The notes beneath the pieces were generated by a model. The model was not told where the DNA came from and did no database searches. It was given only the letters and a program-made list of their open reading frames with translations. Positions 56,494 through 64,000 of a DNA stretch of 64,000 nt are shown one piece after another; the first letter of the stretch is position 1, and each line of letters begins with the position of its first letter. This DNA is from Avibacterium paragallinarum (GTDB taxonomy: Bacteria; Pseudomonadota; Gammaproteobacteria; Enterobacterales; Pasteurellaceae), in NCBI RefSeq assembly GCF_900450705.1, contig NZ_UGHK01000002.1, positions 1,802,970 through 1,866,969 of the forward strand, in the 5' to 3' direction. The position numbers were made by a program, and so were the translations under genes.

Positions 56494-56811
56494 CTAAATC
56501 CTCATTAACTCCTGACAACCACGGCGGATTTTTTGTGTGGCCCGCACGGTATTTACGCCGATTTCGCCTTTGTGGTAATTCGGTTTGACGGCTTGAAATT
56601 GAGCCGCCGCTTTTTCAATTTGGGATTTTGACGGAATCGGCAACATTACAAGTGCGGTCTTAATTCGGTCAGGTTTTCCCGTTTTGATTTTTTTCTGGCG
56701 AGATTTGGCAAACATTCTTGCTAATCTGCCAGCCTTGCCCATTGAGCGAATTTCTGCCTTTTCGCAGTATTTTTTGCTCACTGGGTTACGTTCAATGACG
56801 ATATTCATCAT
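56494..56811 (-). CDS. hypothetical basic phage protein
   Basis: 105 residues (ATG ATG start after GGAGG). Strongly basic N-terminal half (KAGRLARMFAKSRQKKIKTG) and a helical end (GVNTVRATQKIRRGCQELMRI). Possibly nucleic-acid binding. It lies downstream of a long structured leader. Confidence 0.65.
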   Translation of the reverse strand: MMNIVIERNPVSKKYCEKAEIRSMGKAGRLARMFAKSRQKKIKTGKPDRIKTALVMLPIPSKSQIEKAAAQFQAVKPNYHKGEIGVNTVRATQKIRRGCQELMRI

Positions 56812-56826
56812 TCACCTCCGTTGTTG

Positions 56827-56951
56827 TTATTTATTCAATGCCGCACTTGTCTAACGTTCATCTCGGCTCGGTATCACGGTTGATTCTTTGCATTTCATTC
56901 CTCTCGGTTCTGCTGCCTTGGTTCTCCGTAAATACGGCATTGAATAAATAA
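56827..56951 (-). repeat. 17-bp perfect inverted repeat enclosing a leader with a 15-codon ORF
   Basis: TTATTTATTCAATGCCG (56827-56843) and its exact complement (56935-56951) enclose 91 bases. On the minus strand the interior has GAGAGG followed by a short frame MKCKESTVIPSRDER and TAG. Just after the right-hand arm (in transcription order) comes the GGAGG site of the 105-residue gene. The interval 56812-57067 holds no larger gene. Confidence 0.75.
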
Positions 56952-57067
56952 GCCTGTTTGCCTCAGCCCCACTGGCACAGACTTGCCAACCTTTCGGCTT
57001 CCTTTTGTAAAAAGGGGAGTGGGTTCTAAATTGTTAAAGAGCATCATCACCAAGATGAAATATTGAA

Positions 57068-57289
57068 TTAGCTAAATTTATGTAGTAGCTTTAAAAGCAA
57101 CCTTGCAATGCGTGATTGTGGCTTGACTGGAACATATATTGAACAGTAAAGCTCACCATCAATAGTTGCTTGGGACATTGCTTTGACTTTTTCTTGTGCT
57201 TCTTCAAATGAGTTGGCGTAGACATCTGAACACCACTTCTTCCCTTTGAAGAAGTAAGAAATTGCATAGCGTTTCATTTCATTTTGCAT
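57068..57289 (-). CDS. hypothetical phage protein
   Basis: 73 residues, MQNEMKRYAISYFFKGKKWC, then an alpha/beta pattern and a basic amphipathic end (SRIARLLLKLLHKFS). MKRYAISYFF may be the true start. Divergent from the DUF1508-like gene. Not recognised. Confidence 0.6.
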   Translation of the reverse strand: MQNEMKRYAISYFFKGKKWCSDVYANSFEEAQEKVKAMSQATIDGELYCSIYVPVKPQSRIARLLLKLLHKFS

Positions 57290-57303
57290 AAGGAGTTACC
57301 TCT

Positions 57304-57474
57304 ATGTATTTTGAAATTTTCAAAGGTGTTAATGGTCAGTGGTATTGGCGACTAAAAGCCGCCAATCACGAACCTATAGCTCAAAGTGAAGGTTATACGA
57401 CCAAACAAAACTGCTTACATTGTATCGGGCTTGTTATGGACACTAACCGACAAACACCTGTTCGCGAAGTTTAA
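57304..57474 (+). CDS. YegP-like DUF1508 domain protein
   Basis: 56 residues with AAGGAG before the ATG. MYFEIFKGVNGQWYWRLKAA then NHEPIAQSEGYTTKQNCLHC IGLV fits the one-repeat DUF1508 (YegP) fold: FEIYK-x-G-x-WRWRL-x-A-N-x-I-A-S-E-Y-x-K. Function unknown. A terminator follows directly. Confidence 0.75.
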   Translation: MYFEIFKGVNGQWYWRLKAANHEPIAQSEGYTTKQNCLHCIGLVMDTNRQTPVREV

Positions 57475-57481
57475 TTATCCA

Positions 57482-57506
57482 AGCCCTGTTACCGCAGGGC
57501 TTTTTA
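57482..57506 (+). terminator. terminator after the DUF1508-like gene
   Basis: AGCCCTG and CAGGGCT arms followed by TTTTTATTT. Confidence 0.85.
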
Positions 57507-57893
57507 TTTCATCTTGATTGTTAAAGAGCATTAAACGTTGTTTCGTTTTGATGGGTGTATAATATAGCTAAAGTTTTAATATGTAAATAGCTTTAGTTTT
57601 ATTTTTCGCTATTTATTTATAGCTTTTTGTTTAAATGGTTGTTTTATAAGTGAAAATAAATTTATAAAATTTGTTTGACTGATTGTTTTTTAGTCAAAGA
57701 AGAGATGAGAAAGAGTTTTTCTAAAATTTCAGGGGAAAATGAGCAGATAAAAGTCAACTGACAGCCATTACAGTTAACAAAATGACTGCATTCAAGATAA
57801 TTAGTGTTGTTTGATACCATTTTCGTGGCGTCACGAAAATGGTTCTAAGGGATTTGAGGCAAAAGAAAACCGCCGTGGGGGCGGTTTGATGTT
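57507..57893. other. gene-free stretch with a -10 box and several inverted repeats
   Basis: It holds TATAAT at 57558-57563, the near-repeats TAGCTAAAGTTTTA and TAGCTTTAGTTTTA just after it, and TTTGACT/AGTCAAA around 57671-57696. There is also a perfect 12-bp stem ACCATTTTCGTG-GCGT-CACGAAAATGGT (57816-57843), and the terminator AAACCGCC/GGCGGTTT (about 57868-57888) of the gene to the right. No ORF is convincing. Confidence 0.6.
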
Positions 57894-58658
57894 TTAAGCG
57901 GCGAGTTTTTCAAGCCAAATATCTTTTTTATCATAAGGCAGAATCTTTGCCGGAGATTGATTAAAGAGCAGAATAAGTTTATTTAATTGATCACCTACTG
58001 CTTTATCATCAATGACCACATAAGATTCATCATTTGTTTGTGCTGTTGGATTGGTCAGATCCATTATTTTACCTAGAACGCCATAAGCACTGCTCCAACT
58101 GCCTTTTGCTTTTACACTCGTTGTAAAAATCTGTTTGGTGTGTCGCTCTCCGCCGGTTAATGAAATTGGGATTGTAATTTGATGACCGCTCAATCCTGAT
58201 TTTTTCACATCAAATCCGATATTTTGAGGGAATTGATGATGGCGAAAATCAGACTTTACCATCATCTCGAATTTATCTATTGGCACGTTGTACCAATCCA
58301 TAGCAAGCGTATCTGTGATAATTGCCGCTTGAATGATGCGTTGCAAATTATGTGTAAGCATTTCACCGCTTGTTGTCGTGTTGATTTCCGCTCGATCGTT
58401 CAAGTTTAATCCGTAACGTTTTAACGTGCTTTTTATTTGGTCGATACGGTTAGTGGTTAGATTGATTCCTCGAGCGTTCATTTCCCACAAAGTTTGAGCA
58501 TCGTCAGTGACAGTAAAACGATTTTCTCCCACTTGTTCAATGTATGCCTGAATAACGCTACCATCTTCAAGAGTGAAAGGGGTATTAATTAAAATCAAAT
58601 CATCGGCAATAGAATGACATTCATAGCCTAGATTGGATAAGACTGTGCTGCATATCAT
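57894..58658 (-). CDS. DUF1828/DUF1829 domain protein
   Basis: 254 residues. The N-terminal domain (about 1-85: YECHSIADDLILINTPFTLEDGS, then FTVTDDAQTLWEMNARGINL) fits DUF1828 and the remainder DUF1829. The pair is common in mobile elements and some defence or toxin-antitoxin-like loci. No catalytic motif is evident. It forms an accessory pair with the 148-residue gene upstream, between the phage operon and the repressor. Confidence 0.75.
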   Translation of the reverse strand: MICSTVLSNLGYECHSIADDLILINTPFTLEDGSVIQAYIEQVGENRFTVTDDAQTLWEMNARGINLTTNRIDQIKSTLKRYGLNLNDRAEINTTTSGEMLTHNLQRIIQAAIITDTLAMDWYNVPIDKFEMMVKSDFRHHQFPQNIGFDVKKSGLSGHQITIPISLTGGERHTKQIFTTSVKAKGSWSSAYGVLGKIMDLTNPTAQTNDESYVVIDDKAVGDQLNKLILLFNQSPAKILPYDKKDIWLEKLAA

Positions 58659-58746
58659 AATAGCTCCATTTGTCCGTTGTTTGATAAGATTGGGTGAGGA
58701 ATTTGCCCCACTGCGACAGTATTAAATTTTGCTAGAAAATAGCACA

Positions 58747-59193
58747 TCAATTCAAAAAAATCATTTGATTTTTGATATTTTCATCTAGTAAATAGCCCGT
58801 TTCTTGGTTTTCTTTACCGTGTAGAATGTGGTAGTGAGCACCACAAATACGGCTTTCGGCTATGGGCTTTACATGAGTTATTTTATTTACATGAACTAAC
58901 TTTTCACCTTGATCAATAGCAAATAACCGTCTGTTTTTATAAAAAGCAATAAAGTTCATCGATGGCATTAAATTTTCTCTACGAGCAGGACGATAGGCAA
59001 AATAGGCCCTAAGCTGAGGTATAGGTAATCCATCACTATCGAAGAACGGAAGCTTTAACTCAAGCCAATAAGGATAAGGCTGAGTTTTTTGTTTTTTCCC
59101 CCATGTGGCTCCTTTAAAATGAATTTGTTTTTCTATCGCCATGATATGATTGATTTCTTGCTGGGGAATAATAATATCTTCAATACTTGCCAT
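58747..59193 (-). CDS. unrecognised partner of the DUF1828 gene
   Basis: 148 residues. Beta-rich: YPYWLELKLPFFDSDGLPIP, NFIAFYKNRRLFAIDQGEKL, then HYHILHGKENQETGYLLDEN. No signal or membrane segment. It is expressed in the same direction as the DUF1828 gene, 88 bases upstream. A tandem repeat occupies its leader. A toxin or effector role is only a guess. Confidence 0.65.
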   Translation of the reverse strand: MASIEDIIIPQQEINHIMAIEKQIHFKGATWGKKQKTQPYPYWLELKLPFFDSDGLPIPQLRAYFAYRPARRENLMPSMNFIAFYKNRRLFAIDQGEKLVHVNKITHVKPIAESRICGAHYHILHGKENQETGYLLDENIKNQMIFLN

Positions 59194-59271
59194 ATCGTTC
59201 CTTTAAACTTTATATCATTGATATTCGCCCTTCTAGTTGCTACAAAGCTCTATTCGTTCTTTTACCTAGCC

Positions 59272-59404
59272 CACAAAATTCAACTTCTGGCTTTGGTGGA
59301 CTATTGTTACAGCTCCAGCCTATGCTCAACCGCCACACCCAATAAAATTCAATTACTGGTTTGGTGGTTACAAATAACTCCTATGCTCAACCGCTACGCC
59401 CATT
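59272..59404 (-). repeat. two tandem repeats of about 62-71 nt in the leader of the 148-residue gene
   Basis: On the minus strand each unit reads TGGGYGTRGCGGTTGAGCAT, a variable part with CCACCAAA-CCAG, then GTTGAATTTT or ATTGAATTTT. Unit 1 is 59343-59404, unit 2 is 59272-59342. GGTT and AACC segments within and between units could form hairpins. Confidence 0.65.
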
Positions 59405-59414
59405 ATGTTTGAGT

Positions 59415-59753
59415 TTATAGATCAATCATATGTAATGGCAGTGCTTTGACCAATTTTCCCATAATGTAACAACGTTCCAATTCCTCTTGAGTAAAATCTA
59501 ATGGGGCGTAGTGAGGATTGTCCGATAAAATTTTTATTCCGCCATTCGGCACTTTTTGTAGGCGTTTAATGAATAATTCTCCATGTTCATCAACAAAAGC
59601 AAACTCGCTGATTAAGTCAGTAGATAATTTTGTTAATCCCTCTTCATAACCGATCAACGTTTCTACAGATAAATGTAGGTTATCAGCAAGATCTTCTCTT
59701 GATATACCTTTTCGTTCTCTGATTTCTTTGATACGCCTAGCGATGTTTTTCAT
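59415..59753 (-). CDS. internally deleted phage repressor-like protein
   Basis: 112 residues. A complete XRE helix-turn-helix (KNIARRIKEIRERKGISREDLADNLHLSVETLIGYEEG) joins directly to the last 60 residues of an S24 domain (GELFIKRLQKVPNGGIKILSDNPHYAPLDF). The cleavage site, the Ser of the dyad and the hinge are missing. Compare GELFIKRLQK in the intact-looking S24 frame upstream. It may be a non-cleavable or dominant-negative repressor. Confidence 0.75.
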   Translation of the reverse strand: MKNIARRIKEIRERKGISREDLADNLHLSVETLIGYEEGLTKLSTDLISEFAFVDEHGELFIKRLQKVPNGGIKILSDNPHYAPLDFTQEELERCYIMGKLVKALPLHMIDL

Positions 59754-59758
59754 ATCGT

Positions 59759-60519
59759 CTATAAATCCTTTACATCAATTCTCCAGCGACGGATAAATTT
59801 ACCCACAAACTTAGCATTTCTATAAATTTCATTATTCATTTCTTCGGGATCATATTTTTCTTTGTTATCTGATATGACTTTGAAACTTCCGCTAATCATT
59901 TTCTGAAGACGTTTGATAAATAACTCTCCGTCAATCGCAAAGGCATAGATACCTTCCCCATTGTAGTCGTTGATGTTCATATCAATCAAAACTACATCAC
60001 CTTTCTGAATAGTTGGTTCCATTGAGTCCGTAGGCACATTGATCAAGCAAATTCCATTAGTGTTTTTTCGCCCAACAAGCTCCCTAAGCCCCTCTTCTGA
60101 TAAATAGATTTGATTGATGATTTCTGGGTAATCGGAATTTACAAACCCTGTCATTCCTGCAGCAGCTCTAACATCTAAGTAATCAATGCGATAGCGATGC
60201 TCATCATCTAGCTCAGATTGAGCTAATGGGAGTTTTTCGGCAAGATGCCTTGTCTCATAAGTTACAGTGTTTGTAATAGGAGAATTATTGATCCTAGAAT
60301 TTTCCCCTATCATTATTCCATTACCTGTTTGTAGCAAGCAGGATTAATACCTAAGACAGAGGCTAATGCGATGATGTGTTTGGTTTCTCCGCCAGCTTCT
60401 ATTTTTTGGATAGCATTTTGCGTAACTCCTATGCGCTCAGCTAATTGTGTTTGGGTTAGTCCTGCTTTTTTTCTCGCTGTTTTCAATCTTTGACCTAATG
60501 ATTCCATTGTCATCTCCAT
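59759..60519 (-). pseudogene. CI-like repressor split by a one-base frameshift
   Basis: 60313-60519 encodes the helix-turn-helix half (LGQRLKTARKKAGLTQTQLAERIGVTQNAIQKIEAG). 59759-60337 encodes the rest with the Ala-Gly cleavage site (VRAAAGMTGF), Ser in VPTDSMEPTIQKGD and Lys in GELFIKRLQK of the S24 protease dyad. The halves overlap in different frames near 60335, where GINPA-C-YK would read GINPAWLQTGNG with one more G. If real, lysogeny control is compromised; sequence error is possible. Confidence 0.8.
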
Positions 60520-60642
60520 TATTTTTAATAATTTTAAAACTACAGTTGTAAGGTTTCAAATAACCAAAGCAATATTTTCCTTTACAAAAACAACTTAAGC
60601 TATAATATATTGGTTATTTTGTTTAAGGATACAAACAAAGCG
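60520..60642. promoter_or_regulatory. repressor/Cro control region
   Basis: Between the divergent repressor and Cro-like genes. CAAATAACCAA (60557-60567) and TTGGTTATTTTG (60610-60621) are inverted operator-like sites; AGTTGTAAGG and CCTTTACAAAAACAACT form another imperfect dyad. For the rightward gene, TTTACA (60581-60586) with TATAAT/TAATAT (60601-60608) is a plausible promoter. Confidence 0.55.
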
Positions 60643-60858
60643 ATGAACGAATCTATAAAAAAAGCCATTAATGTATTAGGCACACAGCAGCTATTAGCTG
60701 AAGCTTGCGGCGTAAGCCAAAATGCAGTGAGTAAATGGCTAAATGGAGGATCTGCTATATCTCTTGAAAATGCCTTACGAATCGAGAAAGCGACTCAAGG
60801 GAAAGTTAAAGCAGAAGATATTTCACCTGATTTTTCTCATTTGTTATCACGAGATTAA
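60643..60858 (+). CDS. Cro-like protein (YdaS type)
   Basis: 71 residues. MNESIKKAINVLGTQQLLAEACGVSQNAVSKWLNGG is the YdaS/Cro helix-turn-helix pattern. It lies divergent from the repressor, the position of cro in lambda-like phages. The frame extends 11 codons upstream without a ribosome site. Confidence 0.85.
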   Translation: MNESIKKAINVLGTQQLLAEACGVSQNAVSKWLNGGSAISLENALRIEKATQGKVKAEDISPDFSHLLSRD

Positions 60859-60906
60859 TTTACCAAACCTACTCAAAAAGTAACCATAAAAAAACGAGAG
60901 AATTTT

Positions 60907-61368
60907 ATGAAAGAAGAATCACCGTTTTTGTACATACAAAAAGCACTGCATACGCAGTTATCCCGTAGTCGCGAAATCTCAAATTTCGCGCCAGCAATGG
61001 GGAAAACGACAACCCAGCTAGCGAAAGAGCTAAAGACAGATTATGACCGCAACAAACTTGGTTTTGCCGATGCTATTCATCTGATTGCTCTCACCGATTC
61101 GATCAACATTGTTGAAATGATTGCTCAGGCAGTCGATCACACACTAATGCCTAGCCCGAAAGAATGCAAAGGATCGTTAGATTTATTGCGCGAAGTCGTC
61201 GTGCTGTCTGAATCAGTGGGGAAATTATGTGGGGAAAGTGCAAATGCCTTGTCTGATAACTCAGATTTAGGGCAAGAGCTATCCGCAAAAGAGCGTGAGA
61301 AATTAACAGGATTGATAAATCAGCTACTTTCTCAGCTGGTTTGTCTGAAATGGGAATTAAAGCAATAA
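60907..61368 (+). CDS. phage CII-type regulatory protein (CP76 family)
   Basis: 153 residues. LSRSREISNFAPAMGKTTTQLAKEL, then GFADAIHLIALTDSINIVEMIAQAV and a helical C-terminus fit the phage regulatory CII family (Phage_CP76). It follows the Cro-like gene, as expected for a lysis/lysogeny decision gene. Confidence 0.75.
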   Translation: MKEESPFLYIQKALHTQLSRSREISNFAPAMGKTTTQLAKELKTDYDRNKLGFADAIHLIALTDSINIVEMIAQAVDHTLMPSPKECKGSLDLLREVVVLSESVGKLCGESANALSDNSDLGQELSAKEREKLTGLINQLLSQLVCLKWELKQ

Positions 61369-61762
61369 AAAACACGACAAATCAAAGTTGTTAATCCTTT
61401 TTGAAGAATTTTTTAGTGCAATCGGTAGCAATACAATAGCCCAAATATGAAAGTAAATTTTAAACATAGTAAATGTACTAATTTTTTCGACTTTAAACCC
61501 TAGAGAAATTAATTCTAACTGGCTGAATGAGCCGAGTGCGGCAATATAGCAACGCCAAAATCGCTGAAAAGTATGCAAATCTATCCAGATCTTGCTTGAA
61601 CTTACGCTGAATAGTGATGTTGAACATAACAAAAAGTGCTGGGGTTAACAAAATAATGAGCTGCTGCATATTAACGCCGAACTTACCAATATAGGAAAGT
61701 AAAAATAGGCTAGACAGCAAAATAGAATAAGCAAATAAATCCCGAACGATAGCAAATAACAT
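61357..61762 (-). pseudogene. phage membrane protein in two frames
   Basis: 61493-61762 encodes a hydrophobic N-terminal part (MLFAIVRDLFAYSILLSSLF). 61357 to about 61550 in another frame continues it (ALGSFSQLELISLGFKVEKI, then FKIYFHIWAIVLLPIALKNS). Joined at about 61550 they make one protein with four or so membrane helices. It is antisense to the early genes; unknown function. Confidence 0.5.
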
Positions 61763-61774
61763 AAGGAAATCCTA

Positions 61775-61882
61775 ATGAAAAAATGGCTAGAAAAATTGAA
61801 AGTCTTTTATTTGAGTAATGATTTTATCATTGTCCACTTGATTATCGCAATGTGTCTAATCTGGTGGGTTTTAGGGCAATAA
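61775..61882 (+). CDS. 35-residue single-span membrane peptide
   Basis: MKKWLEKLKVFYLSNDF then IIVHLIIAMCLIWWVLGQ, with AAGGA before the ATG. An amphipathic basic start and one C-terminal membrane helix. Short, but with clear translation signals. Function unknown. Confidence 0.55.
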   Translation: MKKWLEKLKVFYLSNDFIIVHLIIAMCLIWWVLGQ

Positions 61883-61928
61883 AAAACCACCATTACAGCG
61901 GTGGTAATTCATTAGAAAGGAATTATCT

Positions 61929-62695
61929 ATGAACGGATTATCAATGATTTCGGAACAAAATGCAAGCATAAAAATGAGCAGTCGTGAGATTGCGGAGTTA
62001 TGCGGAAAACAACATAACCACGTATTAAGAGATATTAGAGCTTATGTTGGAGCTATTTTACAAATAGAACGAGGTATCAATGTTAAATCTCTTGATTGGA
62101 GTGAGAAAGAGGGTGTAGAACTTTTTGGACATACCCCCATTGGCGGTGTTGTGTGCCAGTATGAAGTTAATTCTCAAAATAATCAACGCTATCCAATCTA
62201 TTATTTAGACAAATCTGCAACGTTAACAGTTATTTCTGGTTATAACGTCATTCTGCGTAAGAGAATTATTGATCGCTGGCTTGAACTAGAAAATCAGCAA
62301 CAAAGCACCGCACTTTTGCCTCAAAACTATTTGCAGGCATTAGAGGCGTTGGTTGAGAAAGAACGACAAATCAAGCTCTTGCATTAGAAAACAAGGAGCT
62401 AAAACCTAAAGCAGCATTTGTTGATCATTATGTTGACGTTGGCACAAGCAAATCCCTGCGAGAAACCGCCAAAATTTAAATATGCCGGAGAAAGCAATGA
62501 TTATCCGCCTTATTGAAGATAAGGCGTATATCGTCAATCTGGCAACCTCTTACCTTATGCAGATAAACAGCAACAAGGTTTATTTACCGTGAAAACGGGG
62601 ACAACTGATCACGATCACAATTACACGCAAACGCGAGTAACGGGCAAGGTATTGAGTGGATCGCACAACGTTATGCTTCGGAGTTAATGCTATGA
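61929..62695 (+). pseudogene. Rha-family antirepressor with ANT domain, four frameshifts
   Basis: 61929-62387 encodes the Rha/pRha domain (MSSREIAELCGKQHNHVLRDIR, then YPIYYLDKSATLTVISGYN). Past a lost base near 62368, the next frame reads ALALENKELKPKAAFVDHYV, then the KilA-C/ANT domain in pieces (LPYADKQQQGLFTVKTG; GIEWIAQRYASELM). Breaks near 62368, 62477, 62536 and 62646 each look like one missing base. Confidence 0.75.
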
Positions 62696-63497
62696 GTATG
62701 TTACTAATGGTTAAAGCAATGCAGTGCAAAGTGGGTAACCCTACCCGCAATTAGTATTATTGAAATTAGCGGACAACGCTAATGATGAGGGCATTTGTTT
62801 TCCGTCTTACCAAAACATTGCGGATCAGTGTGAAATTACCCGTCGCAGTGCGATCTCGCATATTGAGGCATTGATAGAAACAGGCTTTGTTGAGAAAAAA
62901 ACACGCAAAACACCAGAGGGTAACACCTCAAATTTATATGTGTTACACCTTGATCGAGATGGTGAAAATTCTGCACTACCTAGTGAAAATGATTCACTAA
63001 GGGTAGTGAAAAATTTACACCACCCTAGTGAAAATATTTCACCAACCCCTAGTGAAAATATTTCACCCAGAACCAGTCACTCTATTAACCAGTCAATTAA
63101 CCTTCCTTCTTCGTCCGAAAAAAATTCGGACGGCGGCGAGAGCAAAAAATCTCGATTTAAATTTTCCGATGATGATATGACTGCCGCACAGTGGATTTTT
63201 GGATTAGTTCAAAAACTTAACCCCGACGTCAAACCGCCGTCTTTCGACAGCTGGGCGAATGAGATCCGCCTGATGCGTGAGCGTGATAAGCGAACGCATA
63301 GGGAAATTTGCGGACTGTTTCAGTGGGCAAACCAAGACTTGTTCTGGAAAACCAATATTCTTAGCCCTGCCAAGCTGCGGGAGAAATGGGATCAGCTCAC
63401 GGTGAAGAAAAATAACGCAAAACCACAGCGCAAAACAGTTTCAGAGCTGAATGCGATTGAATGGAACACTGACGAGGGTTGGAGGGGAATGCTGTGA
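62692..63497 (+). pseudogene. phage replication initiator O-like protein, one frameshift
   Basis: The ATG at 62692 overlaps the previous stop. MSMLLMVKAMQCKVGNPTRK is followed, after one missing A near 62751, by the HTH_36 domain LVLLKLADNANDEGICFPSY and EITRRSAISHIEALIETGF. A variable acidic linker with three near-repeats of PSEN(D/I)S follows, then the C-terminal domain SFDSWANEIRLMRERDKR. It should bind the phage origin. Confidence 0.75.
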
Positions 63498-64000
63498 TCA
63501 CTCAAGTTAATCCACACACAATGCAAAACGCAATGGCAATGCAATCTCAATTGCCTACGACGCAGCGAAAATCTCAACGCTTGCCAAGCGAGATTGAAAA
63601 CTGGTCGATCAAATTTTTTCGCAGTTATTCGCCGCTTGCCCAGCAATGCGTAGTCAATTTGACGAAGTGCAGCTACCCATCACCAAGCGCACTTGGGTTT
63701 TAGGCTTTGCGGAAAACAATATTCGCACCATTGAGCAAGTTCGTGCGGAATGCGTAAAGTGCGGTCGAAACCGGATGATTATTTCCCAAGTGTGGGCAAG
63801 TTTATTTCTTGGTGCAAGCAAGATCGCTTTGAAGCGTTAGGCTTGCCGAACGAAGACGAACTTTACGACCGCCTGAAAAAATTCAAGGTTACGGAATGTT
63901 GGAAATTCACAAATTCCACTTTGAGAGCGATGCGGAATATTGGTGCTGACGGATTTGTATTGCAACAACCGAGAAGCCACGGGAAGAAAAATTGTGCAAA
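63494..64000 (+). pseudogene. phage replication protein P-like, partial and frameshifted
   Basis: GTG start overlapping the previous stop, with GGAGGGG upstream. Segments in successive frames read VITQVNPHTMQNAMAMQSQL, then QLFAACPAMRSQFDEVQLPI, FPSVGKFISWCKQDRFEALG and LEIHKFHFESDAEYW. These are characteristic of lambda P-type helicase loaders. Breaks near 63615, 63747, 63888 and 63942 each look like one lost base. It continues past the window. Confidence 0.7.

Larger units (their letters stand above)
38353..64000. mobile_element. lambda-like prophage, right end outside the window
   Basis: The block begins at the tRNA-Leu 3' end with an integrase pointing toward the tRNA. It runs through Xis-like, recombination (RdgC, SSB, exonuclease, Bet), antirepressor, repressor/Cro/CII and replication genes to the right edge. 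No structural or lysis genes are in view, so they and attR should lie further right. USS copies occur inside it, suggesting long residence in Pasteurellaceae. Confidence 0.93.

Noticed and set aside
58747-59404. Type III toxin-antitoxin system (ToxIN) at the tandem repeats
   Set aside because: Only two long units, no terminator between repeats and gene, and the protein shows no ToxN-like sequence; kept only as a remote possibility in the findings.
59089-59412. 107-codon plus-strand frame over the tandem repeats
   Set aside because: No start signal, runs antisense through the 148-residue gene and the repeats, and lacks protein-like composition.
61357-61632. 91-codon minus frame as an independent gene
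   Set aside because: Its N-terminal third is not protein-like, and it reads better as the second half of the 61493-61762 membrane protein after a frameshift.

Overview
The window is a chromosomal segment of a Pasteurellaceae bacterium. The 9-bp DNA uptake signal AAGTGCGGT (Haemophilus-type USS) recurs on both strands, and the core gene order matches two blocks I know from Haemophilus influenzae: ung-grcA-lepA-lepB-rnc-era, and obg-EamA transporter-rpmA-rplU-ispB-queH. I cannot name the species.

Layout. 1-13.3 kb is core: a partial lipoprotein, yaaA, ung, grcA (with FNR-like sites), the lepA-lepB-rnc-era operon, der, rnr and rlmB, plus a small secreted protein and a decayed repressor gene. 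13.4-17.6 kb holds an EmrAB-type drug efflux operon with its MarR regulator and an internally shortened YeiH-family protein. 17.8-29.9 kb is a decaying contact-dependent inhibition (CDI, two-partner secretion) locus. It contains a frameshifted CdiB-like transporter, a giant CdiA-like effector broken by frameshifts (one at a run of eight G) and by an IS1016-like insertion, and a VENN-preceded C-terminal toxin with a putative immunity gene. Behind these lie an orphan toxin/immunity cassette (NucA/NucB-type DNase plus SUKH-like immunity) and a detached hemagglutinin-repeat fragment. 30-38.2 kb is core again: obg, an EamA transporter, rpmA, rplU, ispB, queH, an IS3-type remnant, trxA, ldhA, metB and three tRNAs (Gly, Cys, Leu).

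From 38.35 kb to the right edge lies a lambda-like prophage integrated at tRNA-Leu(UAA); its right end is outside. It carries the integrase, a recombination module (RdgC, SSB, YqaJ exonuclease, Bet/RecT), two Bro-N genes and a third antirepressor-like gene, a hexapeptide-repeat protein, a phage tRNA-Asp, a repressor/Cro switch, a CII-like gene and a damaged Rha/O/P-like replication region.

The most interesting signal is in the prophage. Both Bro-N genes have a structured RNA leader resembling the C4 antisense system of phage P1, and the two leaders lie in a 1.2-kb direct duplication. Between the copies, changes are concentrated in three heptamers that switch together (CCTAAAG/CTTTAGG to CCAATAG/CTATTGG): in the antisense RNA, in its target and next to the Shine-Dalgarno. 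This suggests two RNA switches that have become orthogonal. The third antirepressor has a related arrangement. A repeated promoter-hairpin-terminator unit (three copies) lies upstream of each cassette, and a USS-containing hairpin follows each antirepressor gene.

Single-base indels are dense in 60.3-64.0 kb and in the CDI locus but absent from the core genes. At the right end nearly all look like single-base losses, so sequence error must be excluded before those genes are called dead.
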